DNA from: Longimicrobium sp.
GTDB taxonomy: Bacteria > Gemmatimonadota > Gemmatimonadetes > Longimicrobiales > Longimicrobiaceae
Direction: 5' to 3'
NCBI GenBank assembly: GCA_036389135.1
Contig: DASVQP010000003.1
Span: 1-64,000, forward strand
Length of the DNA: 64,000 nucleotides
A model generated the notes under the pieces. It did no database searches. It was not told where the DNA came from and saw nothing but the letters and a program-made list of their open reading frames with translations. Positions 1 through 8,212 of this stretch are shown in pieces. Each line of letters begins with the position of its first letter. Positions within the stretch are counted from its first letter, which is position 1. The position numbers and the translations under genes were made by a program.

Positions 1-57
1 TTACGTCTGTGCGGTGCTTCGATTTCTGCGTTTCCGCGTAGGTCCGTAGATGTGCGA

Positions 58-109
58 GACCGCTTCAGCGGTCTTCCCGTGGTTCCAGCCGGGGGCTTCA
101 GCCCCCGGC
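58..109. repeat. Palindrome-linker-palindrome repeat, locus 1
   Basis: Two perfect inverted repeats are joined by a short linker. GACCGC (58-63) and GCGGTC (68-73) flank a TTCA loop; GCCGGGGGC (88-96) and GCCCCCGGC (101-109) flank a second TTCA loop. The linker reads TTCCCGTGGTTCCA and is the reverse complement of the linker at about 10115-10130 and 15380-15393. It lies 5' of the S9 peptidase gene. The first 57 bases of the window hold nothing I recognise, although TCTGCGTTTCCGCG near 24-37 resembles a decayed end of the CTCTGTGT hairpin family. Confidence 0.75.
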
Positions 110-231
110 GCCCCCCCCGCGACCGCCCCCGGTGCCTCGCCCCGGCGACCGCACCCCCGCCTTGCCCCCGCTCCGCCCGCGCCGTAGTGTGCCGCACACA
201 CCCCACGCTCCCCCGTGCTCCAAGACCGACG

Positions 232-2364
232 ATGCATCGATTCCGAACCGCCATAGCACTCGCCGCGGCCGTGCTCGCCGCAACCAGCGCCGCGACGGCC
301 CAGGCGCGGCGCCCGCTGGTGCCGCTCGACCTGTACCACATGCGCACCGCGTCGGACGTGGCGCTGGCGCCGGACGGGGGGAGCGTCGTGTACGTGGTGA
401 CGCAGGCCGACTCCGCCACCAACAAGTACCGCCGCGACCTGTGGATCGCACGCACCGACGGCTCGGGCACCCCGCGCCGCCTCACCTGGACCAATAGCGC
501 CGCCACCGGTGGGCCGGTCTTCTCGCCGGACGGCGGGCGGCTCGCCTTCGTCAGCGCGCGCGACGGGGGGCGGGGGCAGGTGTGGATCCTTCCGCTGGCC
601 GAGGGGGGCGAGGCGTGGCCCCTCACCGACCTGCGCACCGGCGCCACGGGGCCGGTCTGGTCGCCACGGGGGGACCGCGTCGCCTTCACCTCGGCGCTGA
701 CGCCGATGGAGCTGGACAGCACGCGCCGCGACACGAGCAAGGTGAACACCGCCGCCATCCGCCGCATCGACCAGGACCGCGCCGCCGCGCTGGCCGCCAT
801 CCGCGCCAAGCTGCGCGAGGACGCCCGCGACGACGACCCGCGCATCGTCACCCGCCTCAACTTCATGGGCGAGACCGGGATCGAGGGGGAGCGCTGGCGG
901 CAGGTGTACGTGGTGGACGCGCGCCCCGAGGCGAAGCCCGTGCGCCTGACCTCCGGCCTGTGGGGGAGCAGCGCGCCGTCGTGGTCGCCGGACGGGAGCT
1001 CAATCATCTTCTCCTCCGCCGAGCCGCGCGGCGCCTACCACGCGGACGTCGAGGAGGAGTCCGACCTGGTGGTGATCCCCGCGGGCGGGGGGGCGCCGCG
1101 GCGCATCGCGGAGGCGGGGTACGAGGAGAATTCGCCGCGCTACTCGCCGGACGGGCAGTACATCGCGTACGTCCGCCAGCACGTCGCCGGCCGCTTCCCC
1201 ACCGCCGTCAACAACGAGCTGGTGGTGATGCGGGCGGACGGCAGCGGGCGCCGCAGCGTCACCGGGCCGATGGACCGCTCGGTGGGCGCCTTCCACTTCG
1301 GAGCCGGCGGATGGCTGTACTTCACCGTGCAGTCGGAGGGCGCCATTCCGCTCTACCGCACGCGGCTGGACCGCATCGCGCCGCGGCGGGTGGCGTCGGG
1401 GCCGCGCGGAGTGACCTCGTTCGACGTGGAGGGGCGCACCGTGGCGTGGGCGCAGATGAGCCCGCAGCGCCCCAGCGACGTCTACTCCGCGGCCCTGGAC
1501 GGCACGCGCGAGCGGCGGCTGACCACGCTCAACGACTCGCTCCTGGCCCGCGTGTACGTGGCGGACTACGAGGAGATGTGGTACCGCTCGTTCGATGGGC
1601 GTCGCATCCAGGGATGGGTGATGAAGCCCATCGGCTACACCCCCGGCTCGCGCCCGCCGCTGGCGGTGGAGATGCACGGCGGCCCGCACGCCATGTGGGG
1701 CCCGGGCGAATCGAGCATGTGGCTGGAGTACCAGTCGCTGGCGGGGGCGGGGTACACCGTCTTCTTCAGCAACCCGCGCGGATCGGGGGGCTACGGCGAG
1801 GAGACGCTGCAGAGCATCCACCGCAACTGGGGGACGCCGCCGGCGCGCGACGTCCTGATCGGCGCGGACAGCGTGCTGGCGCGCGGCCTGGCCGACCCGG
1901 CGAAGCAGGCCGTCACCGGCGGGAGCTACGCCGGCTACCTGACGGCGTGGATCATCGCCAAGGAGGCGCCGCAGCGCTTCAAGGCGGCGGCGGCGCAGCG
2001 CGGCGTGTACGACCTGTCCATCTGGTGGGGCGCGTCCAACACCTTCCGCCTCTTCGAGGGCGAGTTCGGCGGGCGCCCGTGGGAGCAGGCCGACATCGCC
2101 CGCGAGCAGTCGCCGCTGACGCACGTCGCCAACGTGCGCACCCCGCTCCTGATGCTGCACGGCGAGCAGGACTACCGCACCACCATCGCCGGCGCCGAGG
2201 CGTTCTACCGCGCCCTCACCGTGCTCGGCCGGCCGGTGGAGTTCGTGCGCTACCCGCGCGAGGGCCACGAGCTCACCCGCTCCGGCGAGCCCGCGCACCG
2301 CGTGGACCACATGCTGAGGATCGTGGAGTGGTTCGAGCGCCACGTGCGGCCCGAGGTGCGCTGA
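232..2364 (+). CDS. Secreted S9-family serine peptidase (prolyl oligopeptidase / DPP-IV type)
   Basis: Exported peptidase of about 710 residues that should cleave small peptides in the periplasm or outside the cell. The ATG at 232 is chosen because it opens a classical signal peptide ending near ATAQA; longer in-frame starts would put an Arg/Pro-rich stretch encoded by the upstream repeat in front of it. The N-terminal half is a beta-propeller with recurrent SPDG-type (PD40) blades. The C-terminal half is an alpha/beta hydrolase with the nucleophile in GGSYAGY (Ser about 565), Asp in HGEQD (about 647) and His in EGHE (about 679). The nucleophile elbow has Ala where most relatives have Gly. 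Length fits the family. It is followed after about 110 bp by a histidine kinase on the same strand, with no sign of coupling. Confidence 0.93.
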   Translation: MHRFRTAIALAAAVLAATSAATAQARRPLVPLDLYHMRTASDVALAPDGGSVVYVVTQADSATNKYRRDLWIARTDGSGTPRRLTWTNSAATGGPVFSPDGGRLAFVSARDGGRGQVWILPLAEGGEAWPLTDLRTGATGPVWSPRGDRVAFTSALTPMELDSTRRDTSKVNTAAIRRIDQDRAAALAAIRAKLREDARDDDPRIVTRLNFMGETGIEGERWRQVYVVDARPEAKPVRLTSGLWGSSAPSWSPDGSSIIFSSAEPRGAYHADVEEESDLVVIPAGGGAPRRIAEAGYEENSPRYSPDGQYIAYVRQHVAGRFPTAVNNELVVMRADGSGRRSVTGPMDRSVGAFHFGAGGWLYFTVQSEGAIPLYRTRLDRIAPRRVASGPRGVTSFDVEGRTVAWAQMSPQRPSDVYSAALDGTRERRLTTLNDSLLARVYVADYEEMWYRSFDGRRIQGWVMKPIGYTPGSRPPLAVEMHGGPHAMWGPGESSMWLEYQSLAGAGYTVFFSNPRGSGGYGEETLQSIHRNWGTPPARDVLIGADSVLARGLADPAKQAVTGGSYAGYLTAWIIAKEAPQRFKAAAAQRGVYDLSIWWGASNTFRLFEGEFGGRPWEQADIAREQSPLTHVANVRTPLLMLHGEQDYRTTIAGAEAFYRALTVLGRPVEFVRYPREGHELTRSGEPAHRVDHMLRIVEWFERHVRPEVR

Positions 2365-2477
2365 ACGGCGCCTCACGTGCGCACGGCACTCCCGGCACGT
2401 CGTGGAATAGTTTGAGCAGTGACGTTTCGCCCTGGGGATCGCTGAACCGCGACGCTGAGACCGATGGAGGCCGCAAG

Positions 2478-4094
2478 ATGAATCCGTCCGACCCCCAGAG
2501 GGAGGGCGCCTGGCAGGGCGCCGCCCCCTCGCTGGCCGAGAGCGCCGCCGCGGCCTACGCGGGCGGCGCCGCCGTGGCCGAGGGCGCCGGGCTCTACCGG
2601 CTGCTGGTGGACAGCGTGCGCGACTACGCCATCTTCGCGCTGGACGCGGGGGGGCACATCCTCAGCTGGAACGCGGGCGCCGCGCGGCTCAAGGGCTACG
2701 CGCCGCACGAGATCATCGGCCGGCACTTCTCCACCTTCTATCCGGCCGTGGACATCGAGGCGCGGAAGCCGGAGTGGGAGCTGGAGACGGCGATCCGCGA
2801 GGGGAGCGTGGAGGACGAGGGGTGGCGCATCCGCAAGGACGGCACGCGCTTCTGGGCCAACGTGGTCATCACCGCCCTGCGCGACGAGTCGGGGACGCTG
2901 GTGGGGTTCGCCAAGGTCACGCGCGACCTCACCGAGCGCCGCCGCTCCGAGGAGCTGCTGCGCCAGAGCGAGGAGCGCTTCCGCCTCCTGGTGCAGAGCG
3001 TGCGCGACTACGCCATCTTCATGCTGGATCCCCGCGGCCAAATCGTGAGCTGGAACGCGGGCGCCGAGCGCATCAACGGGTACACGCCGGAGGAGGTCAT
3101 CGGCCTGCACTTCTCCATCTTCTACCCGCCCGAGGAGCGCGGAAGCGGCAAGCCGGTGTGGGAGCTGGAGACCGCGGCGCGCGACGGGAAGTTCGAGGAG
3201 GAGGGGTGGCGCGTGCGCAAGGACGGCACACGCTTCTGGGCGAGCGTCCTCGTCGCGCCGCTGTTCGGCGACGAGGGCAGCCTGGTGGGCTTCGCCAAGG
3301 TGACGCGCGACCTCACGGAGCGCCTCGCGGCCCAGGAGCGCCTGATGGCCGACCAGCGGCGCATCGCCGAAGCGGAGGCGACGAGCCGCACGCGGAGCGA
3401 GTTCCTGGCCGCGATGTCGCACGAGCTGCGCACGCCCATCAACGCCACGCTGGGCTACACGGAGCTGATGGAGATGGGGGTGGCGGGCGCGCTGACGGCG
3501 CAGCAGCGCGAGTACCTGGAGCGCATCCGCCGCACGCAGCAGCACCTGCTGGGCATCATCACGGACCTGCTCAACTACAGCCGCATCGAGGCCGGCCAGG
3601 TGGAGTACGACCTCGCCCCCGTCCAAGCGTGCGACATCGTGGATGCCGTGCTCCCCATGGTGGAGCCGCAGGCGTTGAGAAAGGGCCTCGTCCTGCTCCG
3701 CGCCCCCTGCGAAGATGGGCTGGTGGCGCTCGCCGACCGTGCCAAGGCGCAGCAGATCGTGCTGAACCTGCTGGGCAACGCCGTCAAGTTCACCCCCGCC
3801 GGCGGCAGCGTCACCGTCACCTGTGGCGCGGAGGCCGCGCGCATCGTCATCACCGTCACCGACACGGGCGAGGGGATCGAGCCGGACCAGCACGCCGCCA
3901 TCTTTGAGCCGTTCGTGCAGCTCGGCCGCTCGCTGACCAGCGGCCACGAGGGCACGGGCCTGGGCCTGGCCATCAGCCGCGACCTCGCCCGCGCCATGGG
4001 CGGCGACCTGACGGTGCGCAGCACGCCGGGGGAGGGGGCGGTGTTTACGCTGGCGTTGGAAAGTGCGGGAGTAAAAACAAGTGCTAAGTCCTGA
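2478..4094 (+). CDS. Soluble PAS-PAS sensor histidine kinase
   Basis: Cytoplasmic hybrid-free histidine kinase of 538 residues. The ATG at 2478 has GGAGG seven bases upstream. Two similar PAS domains follow (about 42-160 and 169-285), both with the signature VRDYAIF.LD..G.I.SWN.GA and RKDGTRFWA, then a HisKA domain with the phospho-acceptor in MSHELRTP (His about 315) and an HATPase domain with the N box (NLLGNAVKF), G1 (DTGEGI) and G2 (GTGLGLAIS). No transmembrane segment or response regulator is present, so the signal is probably intracellular and the partner is elsewhere. The PAS pair looks like an internal duplication. The last residues and the TGA stop are formed by the heptamer repeat that follows. 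Confidence 0.93.
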   Translation: MNPSDPQREGAWQGAAPSLAESAAAAYAGGAAVAEGAGLYRLLVDSVRDYAIFALDAGGHILSWNAGAARLKGYAPHEIIGRHFSTFYPAVDIEARKPEWELETAIREGSVEDEGWRIRKDGTRFWANVVITALRDESGTLVGFAKVTRDLTERRRSEELLRQSEERFRLLVQSVRDYAIFMLDPRGQIVSWNAGAERINGYTPEEVIGLHFSIFYPPEERGSGKPVWELETAARDGKFEEEGWRVRKDGTRFWASVLVAPLFGDEGSLVGFAKVTRDLTERLAAQERLMADQRRIAEAEATSRTRSEFLAAMSHELRTPINATLGYTELMEMGVAGALTAQQREYLERIRRTQQHLLGIITDLLNYSRIEAGQVEYDLAPVQACDIVDAVLPMVEPQALRKGLVLLRAPCEDGLVALADRAKAQQIVLNLLGNAVKFTPAGGSVTVTCGAEAARIVITVTDTGEGIEPDQHAAIFEPFVQLGRSLTSGHEGTGLGLAISRDLARAMGGDLTVRSTPGEGAVFTLALESAGVKTSAKS

Positions 4095-4170
4095 GTCCTA
4101 AGTCCTGAGTCCTAAGTCCTAAGTCCTGGGCTCAGCTGCCGTTCAGCACTAGCACTTAGCACTTAGCACT
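4079..4170. repeat. Paired heptamer arrays (AGTCCTR and AGCACTT) between convergent genes
   Basis: Six tandem AGTCCTA/AGTCCTG units run from 4087 to 4128; AGCACT(T) units run from 4145 to 4170. The sequence AAGTGCTAAGT at 4079-4089 is the exact reverse complement of ACTTAGCACTT at 4154-4164, so the whole stretch can fold as a hairpin with an 11-bp stem. The kinase stop TGA (4092-4094) is inside the first array; the convergent phospholipase-like gene ends at 4201. A bidirectional terminator role is inferred. Confidence 0.85.
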
Positions 4171-4200
4171 CCAGGACTTCCCCCACCGACGCCCGACCCC

Positions 4201-5445
4201 TCACGGATATTCGTAGACGTCCTCGTCCGCCGTCATCCGCTCCCACGAATAGCGGAAGCCGGCGTAGATCGTATCGTCCTCCAGCTTCACAAAGAGCTCG
4301 TCGTTGAGGTAGTTGGCGGAGTGGGAGAGGTTGTGCGAGCCGGTGAAGACGATGCGGCGCGTGACGGTGGAGCCGGCGTACTTCCCCTTCACCAGGATGA
4401 ACTTGTCGTGCGTGTTGATGCGCCGCACCTCGATGCCGGCGTTGCGCAGGATGGAGAGCGACTGCGATCCGATGGACCCCACCGCCACCGACACCCAGCA
4501 CCCCGCCCGCTTCTTGGCCACCAGCAGCTCGGCGACGTTGCTGCGCGTGTCGTTGAACATGTTCTCGGCCACGCGGATGGCGCAGCTCGTGTCCGGGTCG
4601 ATGTAGGTGAGCCGGTTGTACACCAGGTCCGTCTGCTGCTCGGGCGACGCGTACACCTGCAGGTTCGCCACCGACCCGCCGAAGTAGCCGCGCCCCGTCC
4701 CCGAATCGTAGTAGTCGTTGCCGGCGAAGCTGGTCTTGTTCCACAGCTTCGTCCAGTACTCGCCCACGAAGTTGTCGTACAGCGTTCGGTCGCCGTACAC
4801 CGTCACGGTGTTGTTGTAGGTGTTGGAGCCCGTGGCGTACGTCATGTTGGCCGATCCGAACCAGGTCACGTAGCTGCGCGCGGCACCCGTCGCATCCTTT
4901 GTGGAGCTGATGAGGACGAGCTTGGAGTGCATGATGGCGCTCGCCTCGCGCGCGATGCACCCGTCCCATCCCAGCCCCGTGTACGTCCCTCCGTTGACGC
5001 ACCAGCGGAAGCGAGTCCCCGCGCCGCCGTCGAGGTACTTCTGCAGGTCCTCGGGCGAGGTGTCGCCGTCGTCTTCCGGGTCACCGGGATGATGGTTGCC
5101 GCTGAGCACCACGTACACGCTGACGCCCCGGTCCTTGGCCCGCTGCAGCGCCGCCTGCACCACGTTCGCGCTGATGTTGTGGATGGCGGTGCGGATCGTG
5201 GCCCCGGCCGGCGCGTTGTCGATCAGGTGGATCAGGTGGTTGAGGATCGACATGTCCTGCGTCACCCCGGCGCGCATGTCGGTGAAGTGCGCCTCCAGCC
5301 GCACGACGCCGATGGTCGATGCCGCCATCACCCGGGCCGGTGCCGCGATGGGCGCCGCGATCGGCGTTGCGACGGGCTCGCGCTCACACGCGGCGAGCAG
5401 TGCGAGGGTCGCGGCCAGGGCGTACCGCAAGATGGGATGGTGCAT
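4201..5445 (-). CDS. Phospholipase D-like lipoprotein with two HKD motifs
   Basis: Exported lipoprotein of 414 residues. The ATG at 5445 opens a lipoprotein signal with lipobox LLAAC and has GGAGA upstream; a longer ORF would only add a non-signal N-terminus. Two PLD-type catalytic motifs are visible: HSKLVLI followed by GSANMT, and HDKFILV followed by GSHNLS, each with the His-x-Lys and the distal Gly-Ser-x-Asn typical of phospholipase D and related phosphotransferases. It should act on phosphodiesters, either lipid or nucleic acid, from a membrane anchor; which one cannot be told. It is convergent with the PAS kinase across the heptamer arrays and divergent from the DUF5715 gene across a CTCTGTGT hairpin. 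Confidence 0.88.
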   Translation of the reverse strand: MHHPILRYALAATLALLAACEREPVATPIAAPIAAPARVMAASTIGVVRLEAHFTDMRAGVTQDMSILNHLIHLIDNAPAGATIRTAIHNISANVVQAALQRAKDRGVSVYVVLSGNHHPGDPEDDGDTSPEDLQKYLDGGAGTRFRWCVNGGTYTGLGWDGCIAREASAIMHSKLVLISSTKDATGAARSYVTWFGSANMTYATGSNTYNNTVTVYGDRTLYDNFVGEYWTKLWNKTSFAGNDYYDSGTGRGYFGGSVANLQVYASPEQQTDLVYNRLTYIDPDTSCAIRVAENMFNDTRSNVAELLVAKKRAGCWVSVAVGSIGSQSLSILRNAGIEVRRINTHDKFILVKGKYAGSTVTRRIVFTGSHNLSHSANYLNDELFVKLEDDTIYAGFRYSWERMTADEDVYEYP

Positions 5446-5521
5446 GGTGTCTCCGGATGAGCGGGAAGGAGGATCGGGATGCCCTCTTGCCGCCAGAATT
5501 GCGCCCGCCCTCGGCAACAGC

Positions 5522-5610
5522 ATCACACAGAGGCCACAGAGGGTACTACAAGACCACAGAGAACCCCTTCAGCAGTTCTTTCAGTACCCCTCCGTGTCTC
5601 TGTGTGAAGC
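5522..5610. repeat. CTCTGTGT hairpin element, copy 1
   Basis: Left arm CACACAGAGGCCACAGAG near 5524 pairs imperfectly with right arm CTCCGTGTCTCTGTGTGA ending at 5608. It lies between two divergent genes, one of only two copies in that setting. Confidence 0.8.
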
Positions 5611-5718
5611 CGCTGTTTTTGGAAACAAGTGGTGGACCGATGACGGCTACGTGATTGCACGGCACGGTTTTAGCCTACATGACCCCCAAGCGGAAACACA
5701 CAGCGAGCGGGGCGAAAG

Positions 5719-6594
5719 ATGCGTGCAATCCGGAGTTGGAGCGGAGCGGGGCTGCTGGTGGCTGCGGGAGTCGCCTGCGGGCGGGCGGAGAACGAGGGGC
5801 TCACCGAGACCCAGCCGGCACGCGTGGAGAGGGCGGCACCCGCGGCCGCTCCGGCCGAGCTCGCCGCCGTCGTGGCGCCGACCGACATGTCCGTGCAGCG
5901 CGCGCGCATCGTGGCGCGGGTGGACTCGGTGGACCGCGCGCTGCGCAAGGTGCGCGGGCTGACGCGGGAGGAGCGCGCCGCGCTTCGCCAGGACGTGAAC
6001 GCCACGCAGCTCGCCGTGGCGCAGTCGGGCGGCGTGCGCGCCTCTGGGGAGGCGGAGGTCGCACGGCTGCGCCGCTCCGGGCGGCTGGTGGAGCTGGAGG
6101 ACACCACGAGCTACTGGGTGCTTCGCGACCTCACCCACTCCGTCCCCCTCTCGACACCCTCCGCGCGCGGGATGCTGCTGGAGGCGTCGCGCCGGTTCCA
6201 GGCGCGCATGGACGAGATGGGCCTCCCGCGCTTCCGCCTGACCGTGACCTCCGTGCTGCGCACCGACGAGTCGCAGGCAGACCTTCGCCAGAGCAACTCC
6301 AACGCGGCGGCCGGGGTGAGCACGCACGAGTACGGCACCACGATGGACATCTCCCACATCCGCTTCGCCCCGCCCGCGGCCAGGCCGGGTCTGCCGCCCG
6401 AGCTGGCGCAGCTCCAGGACTCGCTGATGCTGGACGTGGCCAAGCGCCACGCCAGCGCGCTGCAGGGCGAGCTGGGCCGCGTCCTCGGCGACATGCGCAG
6501 GGAGGGCAAGGTCAAGGTGATGATGGAGCGCCAGCAGCCCGTCTACCACACCACCGTCGCAGCCCGCATCCGTGCCCCCGAGCACGTGGAGTAG
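5719..6594 (+). CDS. DUF5715-like lipoprotein with M15-peptidase-like motif
   Basis: Exported protein of 291 residues with a lipobox-like AAGVAC early in the sequence. The C-terminal half carries TSVLRTDESQ, then SNAAAGVSTHEYGTTMDI and VYHTTV, a pattern resembling the zinc D,D-carboxypeptidase fold (S.H..G.A.D plus a late His), as described for DUF5715 proteins. A peptidoglycan or peptide hydrolase role is inferred, not shown. The middle region (about 40-100) is Ala/Arg/Glu-rich and likely helical. The ATG at 5719 follows a GGCGAAAG purine stretch. The gene stands alone, convergent with the DUF1801 gene. Confidence 0.75.
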   Translation: MRAIRSWSGAGLLVAAGVACGRAENEGLTETQPARVERAAPAAAPAELAAVVAPTDMSVQRARIVARVDSVDRALRKVRGLTREERAALRQDVNATQLAVAQSGGVRASGEAEVARLRRSGRLVELEDTTSYWVLRDLTHSVPLSTPSARGMLLEASRRFQARMDEMGLPRFRLTVTSVLRTDESQADLRQSNSNAAAGVSTHEYGTTMDISHIRFAPPAARPGLPPELAQLQDSLMLDVAKRHASALQGELGRVLGDMRREGKVKVMMERQQPVYHTTVAARIRAPEHVE

Positions 6595-6617
6595 CGCGGA
6601 GACAACGAGAGGAAAGC

Positions 6618-6704
6618 ATCACACAGAGACGCGCAGGGGAACGGAAAGGCCACAGAGCACCCCTTCTGCTTTTCCCTCCGTTGCCTCTGTGGCTCTGTGT
6701 GAGG
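6618..6704. repeat. CTCTGTGT hairpin element, copy 2
   Basis: Left arm CACACAGAGACGCGCAG and right arm CTCTGTGGCTCTGTGTGAG, with an inner complementary pair GGAAAGG / CTTTTCC. It fills the gap between convergent genes; its right end is 13 bp from the stop codon of the minus-strand DUF1801 gene. Confidence 0.85.
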
Positions 6705-6716
6705 CCATCTGCCGTA

Positions 6717-7196
6717 TCAGGTGGAGCGGGGCTTCTTCGGCTTCGGCGGGTGGGCGGCATCGTGCAGCGCCATGAGCTCCTCGGGAGGCATGCGGGCCAC
6801 GGCCTCCCCGATCACCTCCAGCGGCAGGTCGTCGAGCTTGCGGAAGCGAATGCACGACTTGCCCATGTCCAGCTTCTTTCCGGCCCGCGCGAAGCCCTCC
6901 TCGATCCACTTCGCGTGCGCGGGATCGCCGTAGGCGCCCATCATGTACAGCGCGATGTGGTTCTTTTGCGACGCCAGCGCCACGTAGCTCAGCGGCTGTT
7001 TGTTGTACGTGTTGGGGAAACGCTCCAGCGGGATGCCGTACGTGATCATCCCACCGCTCGCCGTCTCGGTGTACCCGTCCGGCAGGTTGCGCAGGATGAC
7101 GTCGCGCACCGCCGCCACCGCCTCGCGGCGGTCATCGGGGAGCGATTGCACGTATTCCTCGGCCGTCGCGGCTGCGTTCTGCACCATGTTCGTCAC
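6717..7196 (-). CDS. DUF1801 (YdhG-like) protein
   Basis: Cytoplasmic protein of 159 residues. It has the family pattern: helical YVQSLPDDRREAVAAVRDVI at the N-terminus, GGMITYGIPLERFP, then KNHIALYMMG and a GKSCIRFRKLDDLPLEVI segment. Family members are small iron-chaperone-like or unknown proteins; no catalytic residues are known. ATG at 7196 or 7187 are both possible. It may be the last gene of a minus-strand run with the PaaI thioesterase 19 bp upstream. Confidence 0.85.
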   Translation of the reverse strand: MTNMVQNAAATAEEYVQSLPDDRREAVAAVRDVILRNLPDGYTETASGGMITYGIPLERFPNTYNKQPLSYVALASQKNHIALYMMGAYGDPAHAKWIEEGFARAGKKLDMGKSCIRFRKLDDLPLEVIGEAVARMPPEELMALHDAAHPPKPKKPRST

Positions 7197-7215
7197 CTGG
7201 CGTATGGGTGGCGTC

Positions 7216-7659
7216 CTAGCCCGCCACGCCGCGGCCGAGGACGGTCATCATCGTCGCGGTCATGGTGGCGACGTGCACCTCGCGGCCGCCATTGACCATC
7301 ACGCCGTCCGCCTGGCAGACGGTGATGGTGCGGCCGGCGCGCACCACGCGGCCGCGGGCCACAAGGAGCTCGCCGCGCGCGGGCGCCAGCAGGTTCGTCT
7401 TGAACTCGATGCTGAGCACCTCCGCCTCCGCCGGCATCAGCGAGAATGCGGCGTATCCGCAGGCGCTGTCCAGGATCGTCGTCACGATGCCGGCGTGGAG
7501 GAAGCCGTGCTGCTGTATGAGGTCGCTCCGAAAGGGAAGCTCGACGTCCGTCTCGCCGGGCGCGACCCGGGTGAGACGCGCGCCGAGCGTGGCCATCACC
7601 TGCTGGCGCTGGAAGCTCGCCCGCACGCGCGCCTCGAAATCAGGGTCCTGCGGCTGCAC
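7216..7659 (-). CDS. PaaI-family hotdog thioesterase
   Basis: Hotdog-fold thioesterase of about 147 residues that should hydrolyse acyl-CoA thioesters, by family typically aromatic or medium-chain. The motif HGFLHAGIVTTILDSACGY matches the catalytic HGG...D region of PaaI proteins. No ATG lies in frame near the start; GTG at 7659 is chosen, with AGGTAGG about 5-11 bases upstream and only 5 bp after the stop of the upstream lipoprotein gene, suggesting co-transcription. Confidence 0.85.
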   Translation of the reverse strand: MQPQDPDFEARVRASFQRQQVMATLGARLTRVAPGETDVELPFRSDLIQQHGFLHAGIVTTILDSACGYAAFSLMPAEAEVLSIEFKTNLLAPARGELLVARGRVVRAGRTITVCQADGVMVNGGREVHVATMTATMMTVLGRGVAG

Positions 7660-7664
7660 GTGGC

Positions 7665-8129
7665 CTACCTGGCATAGGGGCCGACTTCCTCCGAGATGCG
7701 GCGATAGCGCAGCTGGGGGCGTGGATCTTCGGCCGCGTGAAGCACGAGCGCCTCGCTGCTGATGACACCCCACAGGTGCGGGGGCCCGCTGCAAAGCGCG
7801 TTCGGCGGGCAGACGTACTCGAGCTCGATGCGAAAGCCTTCCGTGCGGTGGAGATAGGGAACTGACGAGTGCAGGGTCGTGTCGCGGAAGGTGTCGTAAT
7901 CGTAGTGCGTGCGCCCCGAGCGCACGAGGCTCCCGTCCGACTTGAAGCGGAGGGTGTCCGCCAGGAGCGTCGCGCGCACCGAGGCCCACTGGAGCACGAC
8001 CGGCCCATCCGAGAGATCCAGGACGAAGGTACCCGCAGCCTCCGGCTCCGGCTGCGGCAGGAGGTCGGACTCGCACGCGAGCACGGCGGGAACCATGAGG
8101 GCGAGGGCAAGCAGGATTCGCGGGCGCAT
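7665..8129 (-). CDS. Lipoprotein of unknown function
   Basis: Protein of 154 residues with a clear lipoprotein signal (lipobox VLAC) from the ATG at 8129. The mature part contains two further cysteines (CPPNALC), probably a disulfide, and beta-rich segments (FVLDLSDGPVVLQW, SLVRSGRTHYDY, IELEYVCPP), suggesting a small beta-barrel or lipocalin-like fold. I do not recognise a family. It precedes the thioesterase by 5 bp and follows the GH3 gene by 83 bp on the same strand. Confidence 0.75.
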   Translation of the reverse strand: MRPRILLALALMVPAVLACESDLLPQPEPEAAGTFVLDLSDGPVVLQWASVRATLLADTLRFKSDGSLVRSGRTHYDYDTFRDTTLHSSVPYLHRTEGFRIELEYVCPPNALCSGPPHLWGVISSEALVLHAAEDPRPQLRYRRISEEVGPYAR

Positions 8130-8212
8130 TGGGATCGGCCTTCGGGTGGGGGTTTGTATGGACGTCGTTGCGGAGAACGCGCTACCCGTCGCGTCCTGAC
8201 ACACCCGCCGGC

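Noticed and set aside
1-51. End of an upstream gene at the window edge
   Set aside because: Frames touching the edge are Arg/Gly-rich shadows; the DNA looks like decayed hairpin-repeat sequence.
582-2477. Upstream extension of the first kinase frame
   Set aside because: It overlaps the S9 peptidase in another frame; the ribosome site at 2466-2470 and domain start support 2478.
4087-4128. Heptamer array as CRISPR
   Set aside because: Units are 7 bp without spacers and no cas genes are present.
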